A stretch of DNA of 64,000 bases from Tubiluchus corallicola (Eukaryota; Priapulida; Priapulimorpha; Priapulimorphida; Tubiluchidae): contig JAQGDQ010000347.1 of assembly GCA_030141605.1 (NCBI GenBank), positions 64,759-128,758 on the forward strand. The letters run 5' to 3'. The notes beneath the pieces are model-generated. The model had not been told where the DNA came from. It searched no databases and saw nothing but the letters and a program-made list of their open reading frames with translations. Shown piece after piece: positions 37,257 to 47,511 of the stretch. Position 1 is the first letter of the stretch. Each line of letters begins with the position of its first letter. Position numbers and translations under genes: made by a program.

Positions 37257-40200
37257 TTATTCAGCCTTAATAAAAAAATCAAGAATATCTTTCATTAAGG
37301 CATCACGTTCACTCTCTTTAATAATCGTCTCAAAAGGAAAGCCAAGCATCACATTTTTATACTCTCCGTTATAGATAGTTCCAGCACTGGCATTATTTTC
37401 TTTATAACGAAAGGCCGTTATTGCATCTTTACCCAACGGCTCAATAGCGTCAGGCGCCTCCACCGTATAAAAATCTGGGTGGTAGTCCGTATTAAAAGTA
37501 TACTCACCTCTAATAATCGGGATAGCATAATCAGTTGTATACACACTTCCCCCTTTAGCAGCATGATTAGTTCGCCAATAAAAATGCAACACTTCAGACA
37601 CAAATGCCTCTGCAATAGTATCATTTTGAAGTATAAAATCAGAAGCTATATAAGCGCCACTCATAAATATATGCTGTCCATTAGCTGTTACCTGCTTTAT
37701 TTTATCCATAAAAGCTGGTGTGTAAACGATATATCTCGGCTCTCCTCCTTCATGTGACACCGTTGTCTTCTCCTCTCCCAATATTACATCAATTGCCTTA
37801 TAAACCGATGCATCGTATGATTTACTTTCAAACACTTCATCACTTACAGAAACAAAAGAGTAGCCCGCCCTCATAATTGACTCCCCATGAACCATAACAT
37901 TATCAAAACTATTACCTTTTATAACCTTGGATTCGCTATCTCCGTGACTGGCTCCCCATCCCGGACTATCATCATCCAACCAGGGAGACTGACGATTAAA
38001 ATCGTACTGATGACCTGTATATGCATATTCAAACTTATCTGGTACACCATGATCATCCCACCAGGCCACACCTGCAAAATTGCCCTCATCAATAAATGAC
38101 GGAGCACTAATACGGTCAAAAGCATTCACCACTAAAACCTTCTCAGCTTGCTCTCCTGCTATACCCATTGACAAAACCTCACTTGGCATGCTTTCGCCTC
38201 CATCATTAAGAGCAGTTACTTTATAACTTACAATCTGCCCCTTATCTGCCTTTGGTAATATGCAAGATGTGTCTTCAACAATGGTTCCGTTGTCAAACCC
38301 GCTGCTTCCAACACGGCGATAAACTCTGTATTTTGTTGGAATTGCCGTTGGCTCCAGGGAATCTGCTACCGCCTGCCAACTCAACTTATAACCATCGGTG
38401 CTTTCGGTAATTGCCAAATGGCTTACCGGCAGGGGGTGCACCACATAATCTCTCCCTTCCTGAAATGCTAAAAACTTAAGTATGCCCTTATAAACAGCCC
38501 GACTTACATTAAAACGAAAGTGAGGGTCCAGCCCATACCTCATATCTGCCAGATTCTGGTGCGATAAAAGTTCTAGTAGCATAGTTGGCACATTAGGCCT
38601 CCATGCTTCTGAATACTGCCTATCCCATATTCCCCTGTGCCTCCATTTTTCATTGTACAACACCCGAATATCTTCTACTATTTGCGTCTGGACAATGTCT
38701 GTTAAATCCCGGCTGGCAAGTTTAGACTGGCCGCTAAGAAAAACCCTTTCATCCCGTTCTGAACTGTAAATCCCAAGTGTTCCAATAACTGAATCATCAG
38801 GTGTTACCCCTGCATCGGTGTGGAAAGCAAGTGCTAAATCAACAGGCAGGCTTAACCCTGCTGCATCTCTGTTTTTAGCAGGCCCGTTAGGTGCTCCCAT
38901 TAAGTAATTAACCCACTCACCACGACTTTGATAATCATCATTATAATCATTCTTATCCTCATTGAGACTATATATCAACGTATCGGGCATACCTGCGTAT
39001 TGTAACCAATAACGTGAAGCCTCAGTATAGCGGGGACGCTGTGAGGTTTTCCATGTAAAACTGTTAGGGTTTACCTTTTCCCCTTCCACCTCATCTCCTC
39101 CTTCGGATCTTAACGACCATTTATTAGGGATCACCTCATCGGCAGGACGACGAGCCACATTCCCCATTCCCCCTCCAATACGTACTGCATCAAGTGAAAC
39201 CTGCCCGTTGCCATAAACCTCAACTGATGACCCTTTACCTTTCTTAAAGCAAAAAGTACCTAAATAGGCCCATGTACCTCCACCCATAGTTTGGTTTAAC
39301 ACATATGAAGTGCTCCCTCCACTATGTTTAATCGTGTACTTTACCTCTTCAGAGTTACTTGGCGACTGCCTATATGATACATAAACCGCATACTCGCCAT
39401 CCTCAGGTATCTCCGGCAAATACTCTGCAACTTTGCCGTTGGCATTTATAACAGTTTGAGATCTCCCACCCGTAAAAGGATTATCCCCTGAAAAAAGAGT
39501 ATCTTTATAAGCAAAGCCTCTCTCTCTCTTTATCCTAAGACCCTCTGCAACTATCAGTTCCGAACTTCCACTCGACCAGTCATCATCTACTATTATTTCA
39601 TTTCTCTGAAAGCATCGTTCGCGTGGCATAAACACTGTTGCTCCTGAATTTTCGAGCATAGGAGCAATATATTGTAGCACATATATCATTGGTGAAATAT
39701 CTTCAACAGATCCGTACAGACGTGCACGCTGCCACTCCCATCTGTCAAGCTTCGACTCGTAATACCAGCCATGGCTATGATACAGTGCAACATAATTGTT
39801 CGCTAGCCCTTTGGCAAAGTTCTCTGCCCCCACTTTATAAATATACTTTGCTTTATCTATTTTAGCCGGCAGCCTCGACCTGTCCACATCTTGACTATAT
39901 ATATTAGGAATCAGCTCTACAAGCTCATATCCACCCGTATATACACCTACTTGATAACCTTTAATCTTCCCCTTTAGTTCGGCAGTCAAACTGTTCTTAA
40001 AAATTGCCTCTGCCTCATGCCTCCAGGGTAAATGAGATAAAGCCTTGTTAAAATAGAAGGCAACCTCTTTCTCCGAATGATTTACCTTAAATGAATCAAG
40101 CTGAATATTTCCCACATGTGCCCACTTCTGCAAAGGAAACTGCCAATCTACCATTGACTTTCGCAGCTTTTTCTCATGCCTGTCTTTAGCTCTGGCCTGA

Positions 40201-40268
40201 GCAGCAACACTAATGAACCAGCAGGAACAGATAGCTGCTAAAACAATTGCTTTTAATATAGCTCTCAC
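37257..40268 (-). CDS. Large exported N-acetylmuramoyl-L-alanine amidase-like protein with golvesin/Xly domain
   Basis: 1003 aa. Signal peptide (AILKAIVLAAICSCWFISVAAQ). Split Amidase_3-like features: YHSHGWYYES at 163-172 (H164/H166), AFHTDAG at 481-487 (H483) and LLELLSHQNLADMRY from 564 (E566). These correspond to the zinc-binding His, SxHxDA and E-x-x-F-L-S-N motifs. A golvesin/xanthan-lyase-like beta domain (AVYVSYRQSPSNSEEVKYTIKHSG...MGGGTWAYLGTF, ~270-370) is inserted between them. An FnIII domain (~615-705) and a C-terminal glutamine-amidotransferase-like domain follow. Relatives are often annotated xanthan lyase. In this locus, removal of stem peptides from peptidoglycan is the likely role. 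Confidence 0.78.
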   Translation of the reverse strand: MRAILKAIVLAAICSCWFISVAAQARAKDRHEKKLRKSMVDWQFPLQKWAHVGNIQLDSFKVNHSEKEVAFYFNKALSHLPWRHEAEAIFKNSLTAELKGKIKGYQVGVYTGGYELVELIPNIYSQDVDRSRLPAKIDKAKYIYKVGAENFAKGLANNYVALYHSHGWYYESKLDRWEWQRARLYGSVEDISPMIYVLQYIAPMLENSGATVFMPRERCFQRNEIIVDDDWSSGSSELIVAEGLRIKRERGFAYKDTLFSGDNPFTGGRSQTVINANGKVAEYLPEIPEDGEYAVYVSYRQSPSNSEEVKYTIKHSGGSTSYVLNQTMGGGTWAYLGTFCFKKGKGSSVEVYGNGQVSLDAVRIGGGMGNVARRPADEVIPNKWSLRSEGGDEVEGEKVNPNSFTWKTSQRPRYTEASRYWLQYAGMPDTLIYSLNEDKNDYNDDYQSRGEWVNYLMGAPNGPAKNRDAAGLSLPVDLALAFHTDAGVTPDDSVIGTLGIYSSERDERVFLSGQSKLASRDLTDIVQTQIVEDIRVLYNEKWRHRGIWDRQYSEAWRPNVPTMLLELLSHQNLADMRYGLDPHFRFNVSRAVYKGILKFLAFQEGRDYVVHPLPVSHLAITESTDGYKLSWQAVADSLEPTAIPTKYRVYRRVGSSGFDNGTIVEDTSCILPKADKGQIVSYKVTALNDGGESMPSEVLSMGIAGEQAEKVLVVNAFDRISAPSFIDEGNFAGVAWWDDHGVPDKFEYAYTGHQYDFNRQSPWLDDDSPGWGASHGDSESKVIKGNSFDNVMVHGESIMRAGYSFVSVSDEVFESKSYDASVYKAIDVILGEEKTTVSHEGGEPRYIVYTPAFMDKIKQVTANGQHIFMSGAYIASDFILQNDTIAEAFVSEVLHFYWRTNHAAKGGSVYTTDYAIPIIRGEYTFNTDYHPDFYTVEAPDAIEPLGKDAITAFRYKENNASAGTIYNGEYKNVMLGFPFETIIKESERDALMKDILDFFIKAE

Positions 40269-40357
40269 CTTTGTGGTAACACTTATTATTACTAATCGAA
40301 AATATTCCGGTACACCAAAAATAGAAAGTTTTTCCTAAGGCCCAAATTTATGTCATA

Positions 40358-40370
40358 CATGTTACATGTC
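40358..40370. promoter_or_regulatory. Possible operator between the divergent amidase and murK genes
   Basis: ACATGTTACATGT, two palindromic ACATGT words one base apart, centred in the 240-bp divergent region between the amidase operon and murK-murQ. A site for the FadR-type regulator at 43.7 kb is one possibility; this is inference from position only. Confidence 0.3.
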
Positions 40371-40508
40371 GCTTTTGATTTCTATACTGTTTATTTCTAA
40401 ATTTACACTATATTTACCTCAAGCACATCGCCAAAAAATACATAAAAATCAGCACCTTAAGACCTTACAAGAGCGATGATTAGTTTATAACATGCCATAA
40501 AGCTATAT

Positions 40509-41369
40509 ATGATACTAATTGCAGATAGCGGTTCAACCAAGACAGAATGGCGCTTACTAGGCAGAAGCAACTCCCATTTGAAGACATGTATTACAAAAGG
40601 CATTAATCCATTCTATCAAACTTCATCTGAGATACTCAAAAGTTTAAACGAAGAGTATAAATTAAACAATATTAAGCTTCAGGAAGTTCATTTTTATGGC
40701 GCCGGCTGTGCTAATAAAGAGAAAAATAAAATAGTAAAAGCTGCGCTTACTAGGTTTTTTACCACCGAAAATATTACAGTAAACAGCGATCTAACCGGAG
40801 CTGCTCGCTCATTATGCCAAAATGATAAAGGGGTTGCCTGTATTTTAGGTACAGGATCCAACTCATGCTACTACAACGGGCATGAGGTGATTGCAAATGT
40901 TTCTCCTCTGGGTTTTATTATTGGAGACGAGGGTAGCGGTGCCGCACTAGGTAAAAAATTAATAGGCGATATATTTAAAAACCAGCTCTCAGATGAAGTC
41001 ACTGAAATATTTTTTAAGGAGTACCGAACAGACAGAACTGAAGTACTTGATAATATTTACAAGCGCCCTTTACCTAATCGCTACTTGGCTCAATACACCA
41101 AATTTATCTCTGCTAACATACATATTAAAGAATTAGAGAAGCTAGTGATTACATCGTTCAATGAGTTTATTTGCCGTAATCTGCTTCAATATGAAAACGT
41201 TTTTAAGGTTAAGATTAACTTCACAGGCAGTATCGCTTATCATTTTAGACCACAACTCAAAAAAGCTTTAACCCAGTTCGATTTAACACTAGGTATAATT
41301 ACGCAGGCACCAATGGACGGCCTAGTACAGTATCACCACCAGCTAAAAAATTGTAATGGCAAAAAATAA
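40509..41369 (+). CDS. murK: BadF/BcrA-family amino-sugar kinase (MurK-like)
   Basis: Phosphorylates MurNAc and/or GlcNAc at O6 before the MurQ step. 286 aa with the actin-like ATPase motifs: ILIADSGSTKTEWRLL (phosphate 1), VHFYGAGCANKEK, GVACILGTGSNSCYYNG (phosphate 2) and GFIIGDEGSGAALGKKLI, then INFTGSIAYHF (adenosine motif). Its stop overlaps the murQ start by 14 bp, so the two are translationally coupled, as with murK-murQ in Tannerella. The name is by context and family; a plain GlcNAc kinase cannot be excluded. Confidence 0.85.
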   Translation: MILIADSGSTKTEWRLLGRSNSHLKTCITKGINPFYQTSSEILKSLNEEYKLNNIKLQEVHFYGAGCANKEKNKIVKAALTRFFTTENITVNSDLTGAARSLCQNDKGVACILGTGSNSCYYNGHEVIANVSPLGFIIGDEGSGAALGKKLIGDIFKNQLSDEVTEIFFKEYRTDRTEVLDNIYKRPLPNRYLAQYTKFISANIHIKELEKLVITSFNEFICRNLLQYENVFKVKINFTGSIAYHFRPQLKKALTQFDLTLGIITQAPMDGLVQYHHQLKNCNGKK

Positions 41370-42183
41370 AAAAGAGAAGAAGTTAAGCATAACCGAATCC
41401 CCCTCCCGCTTTGATAACCTGGAGAAGATGTCGGTAGAGGAGTTAATTACAAATATTAACCTGGAGGATGCTAATGTGCATGTAGCCGTTAAAAATGCAC
41501 TACCTCAAATCAGGAAGCTGGTTGAGCGTATTATTAAACGAATGAAGCAAGGCGGCAGAATATTCTATCTTGGAGCCGGGACGAGCGGGCGCCTGGGTGT
41601 ATTAGATGCCTCTGAGCTTCCGCCAACATTCGGCGTGCCCGACAATATGGTTATTGGACTTATTGCAGGCGGCGATATTGCTCTTCGAAAAGCGGTCGAA
41701 GCGGCAGAAGATGACCCAGACAAGGCTTGGAGTGAATTATGCGAATATAAAGTAGATAGCCTGGATACTGTAATTGGCATTGCCGCATCCGGGACAACAC
41801 CTTATGTTATTGGCGGTATTAGGCATGCACGCAAAAATGGCCTATTAACCGGCTGCATCACAAGCAACCTCAAAAGTAAAGTGGCAGAAGTAACTGAGTT
41901 CCCTGTCGAAGCTATTGTTGGCCCTGAATTTGTTACCGGTAGTACCAGATTAAAAGCCGGAACAGCTCAAAAAATGATCCTTAATATGATCACCACTACA
42001 ATTATGATACAATTGGGGCGTGTTAAAGGAAATAGAATGGTCAATATGCAACTCACCAATAAAAAGCTTATTGACAGAGGTTCCAGAATGATTATGGAAG
42101 AACTAAAATTGAATTACGAAGAGGCTGAAAACCTTCTTCTAAAGCATGGGTCGGTTAAAAAGGCAATAGAAGCTTATAAATAA
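41356..42183 (+). CDS. murQ: N-acetylmuramic acid 6-phosphate etherase MurQ
   Basis: Cleaves the D-lactyl ether of MurNAc-6P to give GlcNAc-6P and D-lactate. SIS fold with the MurQ signatures GRIFYLGAGTSGRLGVLDASELPPTFGVP and GLIAGGDIALRKAVEAAEDDPDKAW; the catalytic Glu pair is E87 (SELPP) and E118 (AEDD). VGPEFVTGSTRLKAGTAQKM also matches. 275 aa, typical. Starts inside the 3' end of murK. Confidence 0.96.
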   Translation: MAKNKKEKKLSITESPSRFDNLEKMSVEELITNINLEDANVHVAVKNALPQIRKLVERIIKRMKQGGRIFYLGAGTSGRLGVLDASELPPTFGVPDNMVIGLIAGGDIALRKAVEAAEDDPDKAWSELCEYKVDSLDTVIGIAASGTTPYVIGGIRHARKNGLLTGCITSNLKSKVAEVTEFPVEAIVGPEFVTGSTRLKAGTAQKMILNMITTTIMIQLGRVKGNRMVNMQLTNKKLIDRGSRMIMEELKLNYEEAENLLLKHGSVKKAIEAYK

Positions 42184-42207
42184 CAAGGTTTAGTGTAATA
42201 ACCAGCT

Positions 42208-42319
42208 GAAGCATTTGCAGGGCAAAAGGCTTTGACTAATACTGAGAAAAACTCGATGAAAGACCTCCGTTTACTGATATAAATGAATATTTTGAAGAGG
42301 ATCTTGGCGAAAATAAGAG
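42208..42319 (+). repeat. Interspersed repeat R1, interrupted by IS256
   Basis: Starts GAAGCATTTGCAGGGCAAAA; core AACTCGATGAAAGACCTCCG, TTGAAGAGGATCTTGGCGAAAAT. It is cut by the IS insertion at 42320. Confidence 0.75.
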
Positions 42320-42356
42320 TAGCAAATAGCACTATCTCATAAACTGTGTAAATAGA

Positions 42357-42390
42357 AAATGCCGAGGGTTGCAACCCTCGGCATTTTTTT
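42357..42390 (+). terminator. Hairpin with T-run inside the left IS256 end
   Basis: AAATGCCGAGGGTT pairs with AACCCTCGGCATTT (2-nt loop) followed by a T-run. It should block read-through transcription into the transposase from murKQ. Confidence 0.8.
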
Positions 42391-42416
42391 GTTTAATTTT
42401 AAAACTTTAGACAGTA

Positions 42417-43613
42417 ATGAAAAAAGAAGATTTATTAAATGATGATTTCCTTGAACAATTTAATTCAGGGGAAGAGCTCAATGGTTTTTTACAAGAGCTC
42501 CAAAAACGAGGCATTGAAAAGATGCTTGAAGGAGAACTCGATGGTCATTTAGGCTATGATAAGAATCAAAAATCGGATAATCAGAATGCCCGCAATGGCT
42601 ATTCAGAGAAGAGAGTCCGAACCACTCTGGGAGAATCCAACATTCAGGTTCCCCGAGACCGTGATTCTTCGTTTAATCCGATGATTGTACCCAAGGGAGG
42701 GAACATGGTCGATGGCTTAGAGAATATCATTGTTTCGTTTTATGCTAAAGGAATGAGTAATAGCGATATTGAAGAGCAAATTCGGGAGCTATACGGTTTT
42801 GAAGTTTCCACATCCACCATATCAAGGATTACCGATTCAGTCACCAACGACATTGTAGCGTGGCAGAACCGACCTCTGGAAACTGTATACCTAATTGTTT
42901 GGATGGATGGCATTGTATTTAAAGTGCGGGAGAACTCTAAGGTCGTCAACAAAACCGTTTACATTGCCGTAGGACTTCGCAGAGATGGGAAAAAAGAGGT
43001 TCTTGGCTTATGGTTGGGCAAGAGTGAGTCCGCTGCCTTTTGGATGAACGTACTTACCGATATGAAAGCCCGTGGAGTTAACGATATTCTGATTACGGCA
43101 ACAGATAACTTGAATGGCTTTACAGATACTATCCGAACTGTTTTCCCTGAATCTAAAACACAAATATGTGTTGTTCATCAAATCCGTAACGCAAGCAGAT
43201 ACGTGGTTTGGAAAGATAAAAAGGCATTTACAAAAGATATGAAGCAAATCTATAATGCCCCTACAAAAGAGGCTGCAAAAGCAGCTTTAGAAGATTTTGC
43301 AGCAGCTTGGGAGGATAAATACTCTTACGCAATTAAAAGCTGGCGAGACAACTGGGAAGACCTAACAGTATTCTTTGAGTTTCCGCTGGAAATCAGAAAG
43401 ATAATTTATACAACCAACCTGATTGAGAATCTCAACGGAAAAATCAGAAAATACACAAAAAACAAACTTTCATTCCCGTCAGACCAGGCTGTAATGAAAT
43501 CTGTATTTTTGGCAACCAGAGAAGCAACTAAAAAATGGTCAATGCCAATCAGAAACTGGGGCATTGTCTTGAATCAGTTCTTAGTTATATTTGAAAAAAG
43601 GGTCCAGCTATAA
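42417..43613 (+). CDS. IS256-family (mutator-type) transposase
   Basis: 398 aa, intact. Family blocks: [91 protein letters not shown] residues appear in [34 protein letters not shown] and the C-terminal [14 protein letters not shown] region. Catalyses replicative or copy-out transposition with 8-9 bp duplications. Likely still active because element ends and target duplication are intact. Confidence 0.97.
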   Translation: MKKEDLLNDDFLEQFNSGEELNGFLQELQKRGIEKMLEGELDGHLGYDKNQKSDNQNARNGYSEKRVRTTLGESNIQVPRDRDSSFNPMIVPKGGNMVDGLENIIVSFYAKGMSNSDIEEQIRELYGFEVSTSTISRITDSVTNDIVAWQNRPLETVYLIVWMDGIVFKVRENSKVVNKTVYIAVGLRRDGKKEVLGLWLGKSESAAFWMNVLTDMKARGVNDILITATDNLNGFTDTIRTVFPESKTQICVVHQIRNASRYVVWKDKKAFTKDMKQIYNAPTKEAAKAALEDFAAAWEDKYSYAIKSWRDNWEDLTVFFEFPLEIRKIIYTTNLIENLNGKIRKYTKNKLSFPSDQAVMKSVFLATREATKKWSMPIRNWGIVLNQFLVIFEKRVQL

Positions 43614-43684
43614 ACAGCCAAACCCTCGGTGTTTTTTTAGTTTACACACTTTGTGAAACAGTGTCTAGCAAATCAAAATACTAC

Positions 43685-44416
43685 TTACTTACTGAATGTA
43701 TCTTTAAAATATCTGTCGTACACCTCCATATTGCGCTCCAGCAACTCTACAGTGTACTGATAAGACCTACAGCTATCTTTCTCTTTAATTGCATTATAAA
43801 TTTCACGCTGAAGCCTCAATGTGTACTCTTTTTCACCCTCGATATTAGCATAAATCATATTGCGCATACGCGGTAAAAGAGAATAAATGGGCTCCATAGA
43901 AATAACAACAATTGGGTTGCCAGTCGACTTTGCCATATTTGCATGAAAGCGGTTAATTAAATCAACCTCTAACTGTGTATTATCAGGATCACACTTCTCT
44001 AACTCAGAAAGATTCTCCTGCAGGTGTCTCAAATCATCTTCACTGCGGTTATATGCTGCTAAACGCCCGATCTCCGGCTCAAATATTCGCCTCACCTCAA
44101 TAATATGGCGAATAAGGCTTGAATCAAATTTCAAATCATAATAAAGATTGAGGGACTCAATAGCATCTTCAATTCTTATTTCAGAAATATACATCCCACT
44201 ACCCTTTTTTATGTTAATTAAGCCTCGTGCACTTAATCGGCGCAGCGCTTCTCGCAGAGCAGTCCGGCTAACAGCAAAGCTCTCGCATAGCTCTTTTTCC
44301 GAAGGCAACTTAGTTCCGGGAATTAACCGCTTTGTACGAATCGCCTCTTCAACCTTACGCTCAATTTTTTGACTTAAAGTTTGACTTGATCCTATTTTCC
44401 CAAAAATATCATCCAT
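43685..44416 (-). CDS. GntR-family regulator, FadR/FCD type
   Basis: 243 aa. The winged helix (RLIPGTKLPSEKELCESFAVSRTALREALRRLSARGLINIKKGSGMYIS, ~30-80) is followed by an all-helical FCD ligand domain (IIEVRRIFEPEIGRLAAYNRSEDDLRHLQENL, LINRFHANMAKSTGNPIVVISMEPIY; the R, D/N and two His positions are metal/ligand candidates). FCD regulators sense carboxylates and sugar acids. Convergent with murKQ across the IS256 element and probably the regulator of the MurNAc locus, which is inference. Confidence 0.88.
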   Translation of the reverse strand: MDDIFGKIGSSQTLSQKIERKVEEAIRTKRLIPGTKLPSEKELCESFAVSRTALREALRRLSARGLINIKKGSGMYISEIRIEDAIESLNLYYDLKFDSSLIRHIIEVRRIFEPEIGRLAAYNRSEDDLRHLQENLSELEKCDPDNTQLEVDLINRFHANMAKSTGNPIVVISMEPIYSLLPRMRNMIYANIEGEKEYTLRLQREIYNAIKEKDSCRSYQYTVELLERNMEVYDRYFKDTFSK

Positions 44417-44501
44417 CAGTAGCAGTTTCTTAACACATCATACAAATGTACCACTTTTTCTCACTCTTTCGCCTCCAATAAGGGGAGGCAGCTTATCACA
44501 T

Positions 44502-44550
44502 GAAACCTTTGCAAAACGAAGTATTTTAATTTAAACTGAGGAAAAACCGG
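44502..44550 (+). repeat. Interspersed repeat R1, 5' fragment
   Basis: GAAACCTTTGCAAAACGAAG then AACTGAGGAAAAACCGG; it ends where the IS256-like fragment begins. Confidence 0.6.
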
Positions 44551-44728
44551 CTACAAGATTTAATAGAGATGGTGATTAAAAGCATGATGCAAACTGAACA
44601 CCGCGATTTTCTTGATTCCCACCCTAGAATAAGAGCAATGACTTTTGGCAGGGAAGAATTACTGTGGAGACAGGGTTTTAAAATTTCGTATTCCCCGGGG
44701 TCACTATGACAATTTCCATATTAGATAA
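44551..44728 (+). pseudogene. N-terminal fragment of another IS256-family transposase
   Basis: The frame reads LQDLIEMVIKSMMQTEHRDF and then LDSHPRIRA, the start of IS256-type transposases. After a one-base shift the next frame reads LKFRIPRGHYDNFHIR, the following conserved block, then a stop. No further transposase sequence or IS end was seen. It is not closely related to the intact element at 42.3 kb. Confidence 0.75.
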
Positions 44729-44828
44729 GTGCTTTTTGCCCAGCTCCATCATATATCAAAATCTTGATATAAATTACTAGTTCGAAAAATAGAGTTCTTA
44801 AAAGTCGATACAGGCTAAAACTCTTTAA

Positions 44829-47423
44829 TCAACCTGCACTCTTAAACCCTAAGCGACCATTATCCACATCAACAACTATCGGCTTATCTGTAGTAATACT
44901 CCCGGCCAGAATATGCTTAGAAAGATCATTTAATAAATACCTCTGCAAAGTGCGTTTAACAGGTCTTGCTCCAAATTGTGGATCAAAGCCTGACTTAGCT
45001 ATCCAGTCAATAGCTTTATCCGACAACTGCATTTCAACCCCGCTCCTGCCAACCCTTTTAGCAATAAGCTCAACCTGTAGCTTCACTACCTCCCTTATCT
45101 CTTTAAGAGTAAGTGGTGTAAAAACTATCACCTCATCTATCCTATTAAGAAACTCCGGCCTTATGCTTTTTTTCAATAACACCATAAGCTGAGAGCGTGT
45201 CTCCTCAGCAACTCCTTCATACTCCGACGCCGAAGAACTCTCAAGCTTTTCCTGTATTAGACGAGAGCCTATATTCGATGTCATTATTATAATAGTGTTC
45301 TTAAAATTTACAACCCGTCCCTTATTATCTGTAAGGCGCCCGTCATCCAGAACCTGTAACAACGTATTGAACACATCAGGATGCGCCTTCTCTATTTCAT
45401 CAAACAGTACAACCGAATACGGCTTCCTTCGTACAGCTTCGGTCAACTGCCCTCCTTCATCATATCCAACATATCCCGGAGGAGAACCTATCAAGCGAGT
45501 TACTGAAAACTTCTCCTGATACTCCGACATATCTATGCGGGTCATCATATTCTCATCATCAAACAGATACTCAGCAAGCGCTTTTGCCAGCTCTGTCTTT
45601 CCCACTCCGGTGGTTCCCAAAAAAATAAACGAACCTATCGGGCGCTTATCATCCTGCAGCCCTGTCCTCGACCTGCGTATAGCATCAGCAACGGCAACAA
45701 TGGCTTCATCCTGCCCAATAACTCTCTTGTGCAGCTCACTCTCAAGAGACAATAGCTTATCCCGCTCCGACTGTATCATCTTTGCTACAGGTATCCCTGT
45801 CCATCGGGCTACTGTTCCGGCAATATCTTCGGCATCAACCTCCTCCTTTATAAGTGATGACCCTGCCTGCATCTTTTTCAGCTCGCCACTTAAACGCTCA
45901 ATCTCCATCTCAGCCTCTTTTATTTTTCCGTATCTTATCTCTGCAACTGTACCAAAATCACCCCGCCTCTCTGCCTGCTCCGCCTCCAATTTTAGCCCCT
46001 CTATCTCCTCTTTGTGGCGCTGTATCCCCTCTATTAAACCCTTTTCAGCATGCCACAAAGCCCTGTATCTCGACTGCTCCTCTGTAAGATTAGCAATATC
46101 CCTTTCCAGCGTATCCAGCTTAACAGCATCACCTTCCCTTTTTATAGCAGCTCTTTCAATCTCCAGTTGCTTCAGCCGTCTCTCTATCTCATCAAGCTCT
46201 GCAGGCAGAGAATCCATCTCCATCCGCAACTTTGCAGCAGCCTCGTCCATAAGGTCTATCGCTTTATCAGGAAGAAAACGGTCTGCAATATAGCGATGGG
46301 AAAGCTCTACTGCCGCAATTATAGCATCATCCTTTATAAGCACCTTATGGTGACTTTCGTAACGCTCTTTCAACCCTCTCAATATCGATATTGCGCTCAC
46401 CAAATCCGGCTCATTAACAGTAACAACCTGAAACCTGCGCTCCAGTGCCTTATCCTTTTCAAAATATTTTTGATACTCATCTAGTGTTGTTGCTCCAACA
46501 GCCCGCAAACTACCACGTGCCAAAGCGGGCTTAAGGATATTTGCCGCATCCATAGCCCCCTCACTCTTCCCTGCCCCTACCAAAGTATGTATCTCATCTA
46601 TAAAAAGAATAACCTCCCCTTCTGCAACAACAACCTCATTGACAACCGATTTTAGTCGCTCTTCAAACTCTCCCTTATACTTAGCTCCAGCCAACAAAGC
46701 CCCCATATCAAGAGAAAAGATCTGCTTCGTTTTTAGATTATCCGGCACATCACCCCTTACAATACGATGCGCTAGACCTTCAGCAATAGCCGTTTTACCT
46801 GTTCCAGGCTCTCCTATAAGTATGGGATTGTTTTTTGTGCGTCTCGACAGAATCTGAAGCACCCGCCGTATCTCTTCATCTCGCCCGATAACAGGATCAA
46901 GCTTCCCCTCCACCACTCTATCATTTAGGTTAGACGCAAACCTGTTAAGCGAGTTAAATGTATCCTCAGCTGTCTGGCTGTCAGCCTTAGAACCCTTGCG
47001 TAACTCTTTTATCGCAGCAAAAAGCTCATCTTTGGTTATCCCGCTCTCTTTCATCATACGGCTAACCTGATCGCTGGCATCAAGCACCCCAAGCAATAGG
47101 TGCTCAACTGAAACAAATTGATCACCCATACTACTGGAGTGAGCTGTTGCCTTCTCTATGGCCGTATTTGAAGCATTCGATAGATATGGCTCTCCACCAC
47201 TAACTTTGGGAAGGCTCTCAATAATTTTATCAAGAGCCTGATTGAGCATATTGAGATTGACACCCAGCTTTTTCAATAAAAAATCTGTAACACTCTCTGC
47301 CTTTACCAAAAGCCCTTTAAGCAAATGCCCGGTATCAACCACCTGCTGCTGATTCCTCTGAGCAATTTGTATGGCATATTGAACTGCCTCTTGCGACTTA
47401 ATTGTAAAATTGTTAAAATTCAT
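44829..47423 (-). CDS. clpB: ATP-dependent disaggregase ClpB
   Basis: 864-aa AAA+ chaperone that rescues aggregated proteins with DnaK. Clp-N repeats (~1-145), NBD1 with GEPGTGKT at 204-211 and [10 protein letters not shown], a coiled-coil middle domain (~410-525, [27 protein letters not shown]) and NBD2 with [20 protein letters not shown] plus [13 protein letters not shown]. The C-terminus is [20 protein letters not shown]-type. Monocistronic; two palindromes 90-160 bp upstream suggest stress control. Confidence 0.98.
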   Translation of the reverse strand: MNFNNFTIKSQEAVQYAIQIAQRNQQQVVDTGHLLKGLLVKAESVTDFLLKKLGVNLNMLNQALDKIIESLPKVSGGEPYLSNASNTAIEKATAHSSSMGDQFVSVEHLLLGVLDASDQVSRMMKESGITKDELFAAIKELRKGSKADSQTAEDTFNSLNRFASNLNDRVVEGKLDPVIGRDEEIRRVLQILSRRTKNNPILIGEPGTGKTAIAEGLAHRIVRGDVPDNLKTKQIFSLDMGALLAGAKYKGEFEERLKSVVNEVVVAEGEVILFIDEIHTLVGAGKSEGAMDAANILKPALARGSLRAVGATTLDEYQKYFEKDKALERRFQVVTVNEPDLVSAISILRGLKERYESHHKVLIKDDAIIAAVELSHRYIADRFLPDKAIDLMDEAAAKLRMEMDSLPAELDEIERRLKQLEIERAAIKREGDAVKLDTLERDIANLTEEQSRYRALWHAEKGLIEGIQRHKEEIEGLKLEAEQAERRGDFGTVAEIRYGKIKEAEMEIERLSGELKKMQAGSSLIKEEVDAEDIAGTVARWTGIPVAKMIQSERDKLLSLESELHKRVIGQDEAIVAVADAIRRSRTGLQDDKRPIGSFIFLGTTGVGKTELAKALAEYLFDDENMMTRIDMSEYQEKFSVTRLIGSPPGYVGYDEGGQLTEAVRRKPYSVVLFDEIEKAHPDVFNTLLQVLDDGRLTDNKGRVVNFKNTIIIMTSNIGSRLIQEKLESSSASEYEGVAEETRSQLMVLLKKSIRPEFLNRIDEVIVFTPLTLKEIREVVKLQVELIAKRVGRSGVEMQLSDKAIDWIAKSGFDPQFGARPVKRTLQRYLLNDLSKHILAGSITTDKPIVVDVDNGRLGFKSAG

Positions 47424-47511
47424 AATGAGCCTGCTGTTTTAACATTAACATCAAACAATACAGTCGACCTCAAATAGCCTGCCACAGAATATATGTCAGG
47501 TAAAAGGATTA

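Larger units (their letters stand above)
42328..43665 (+). mobile_element. Intact IS256-family insertion sequence
   Basis: 1338 bp with imperfect inverted ends (AgCACTaTcTCAtAA / reverse of gaCACTgTtTCAcAA, both followed by xxTGTGTAAA). It is flanked by the 8-bp target duplication TAGCAAAT at 42320-42327 and 43666-43673, as expected for this family. One intact transposase gene; a terminator-like hairpin sits inside the left end. Confidence 0.95.

Noticed and set aside
45535-46293. 252-aa plus-strand frame opposite clpB
   Set aside because: Ser-rich antisense shadow of a highly conserved gene, no family features.
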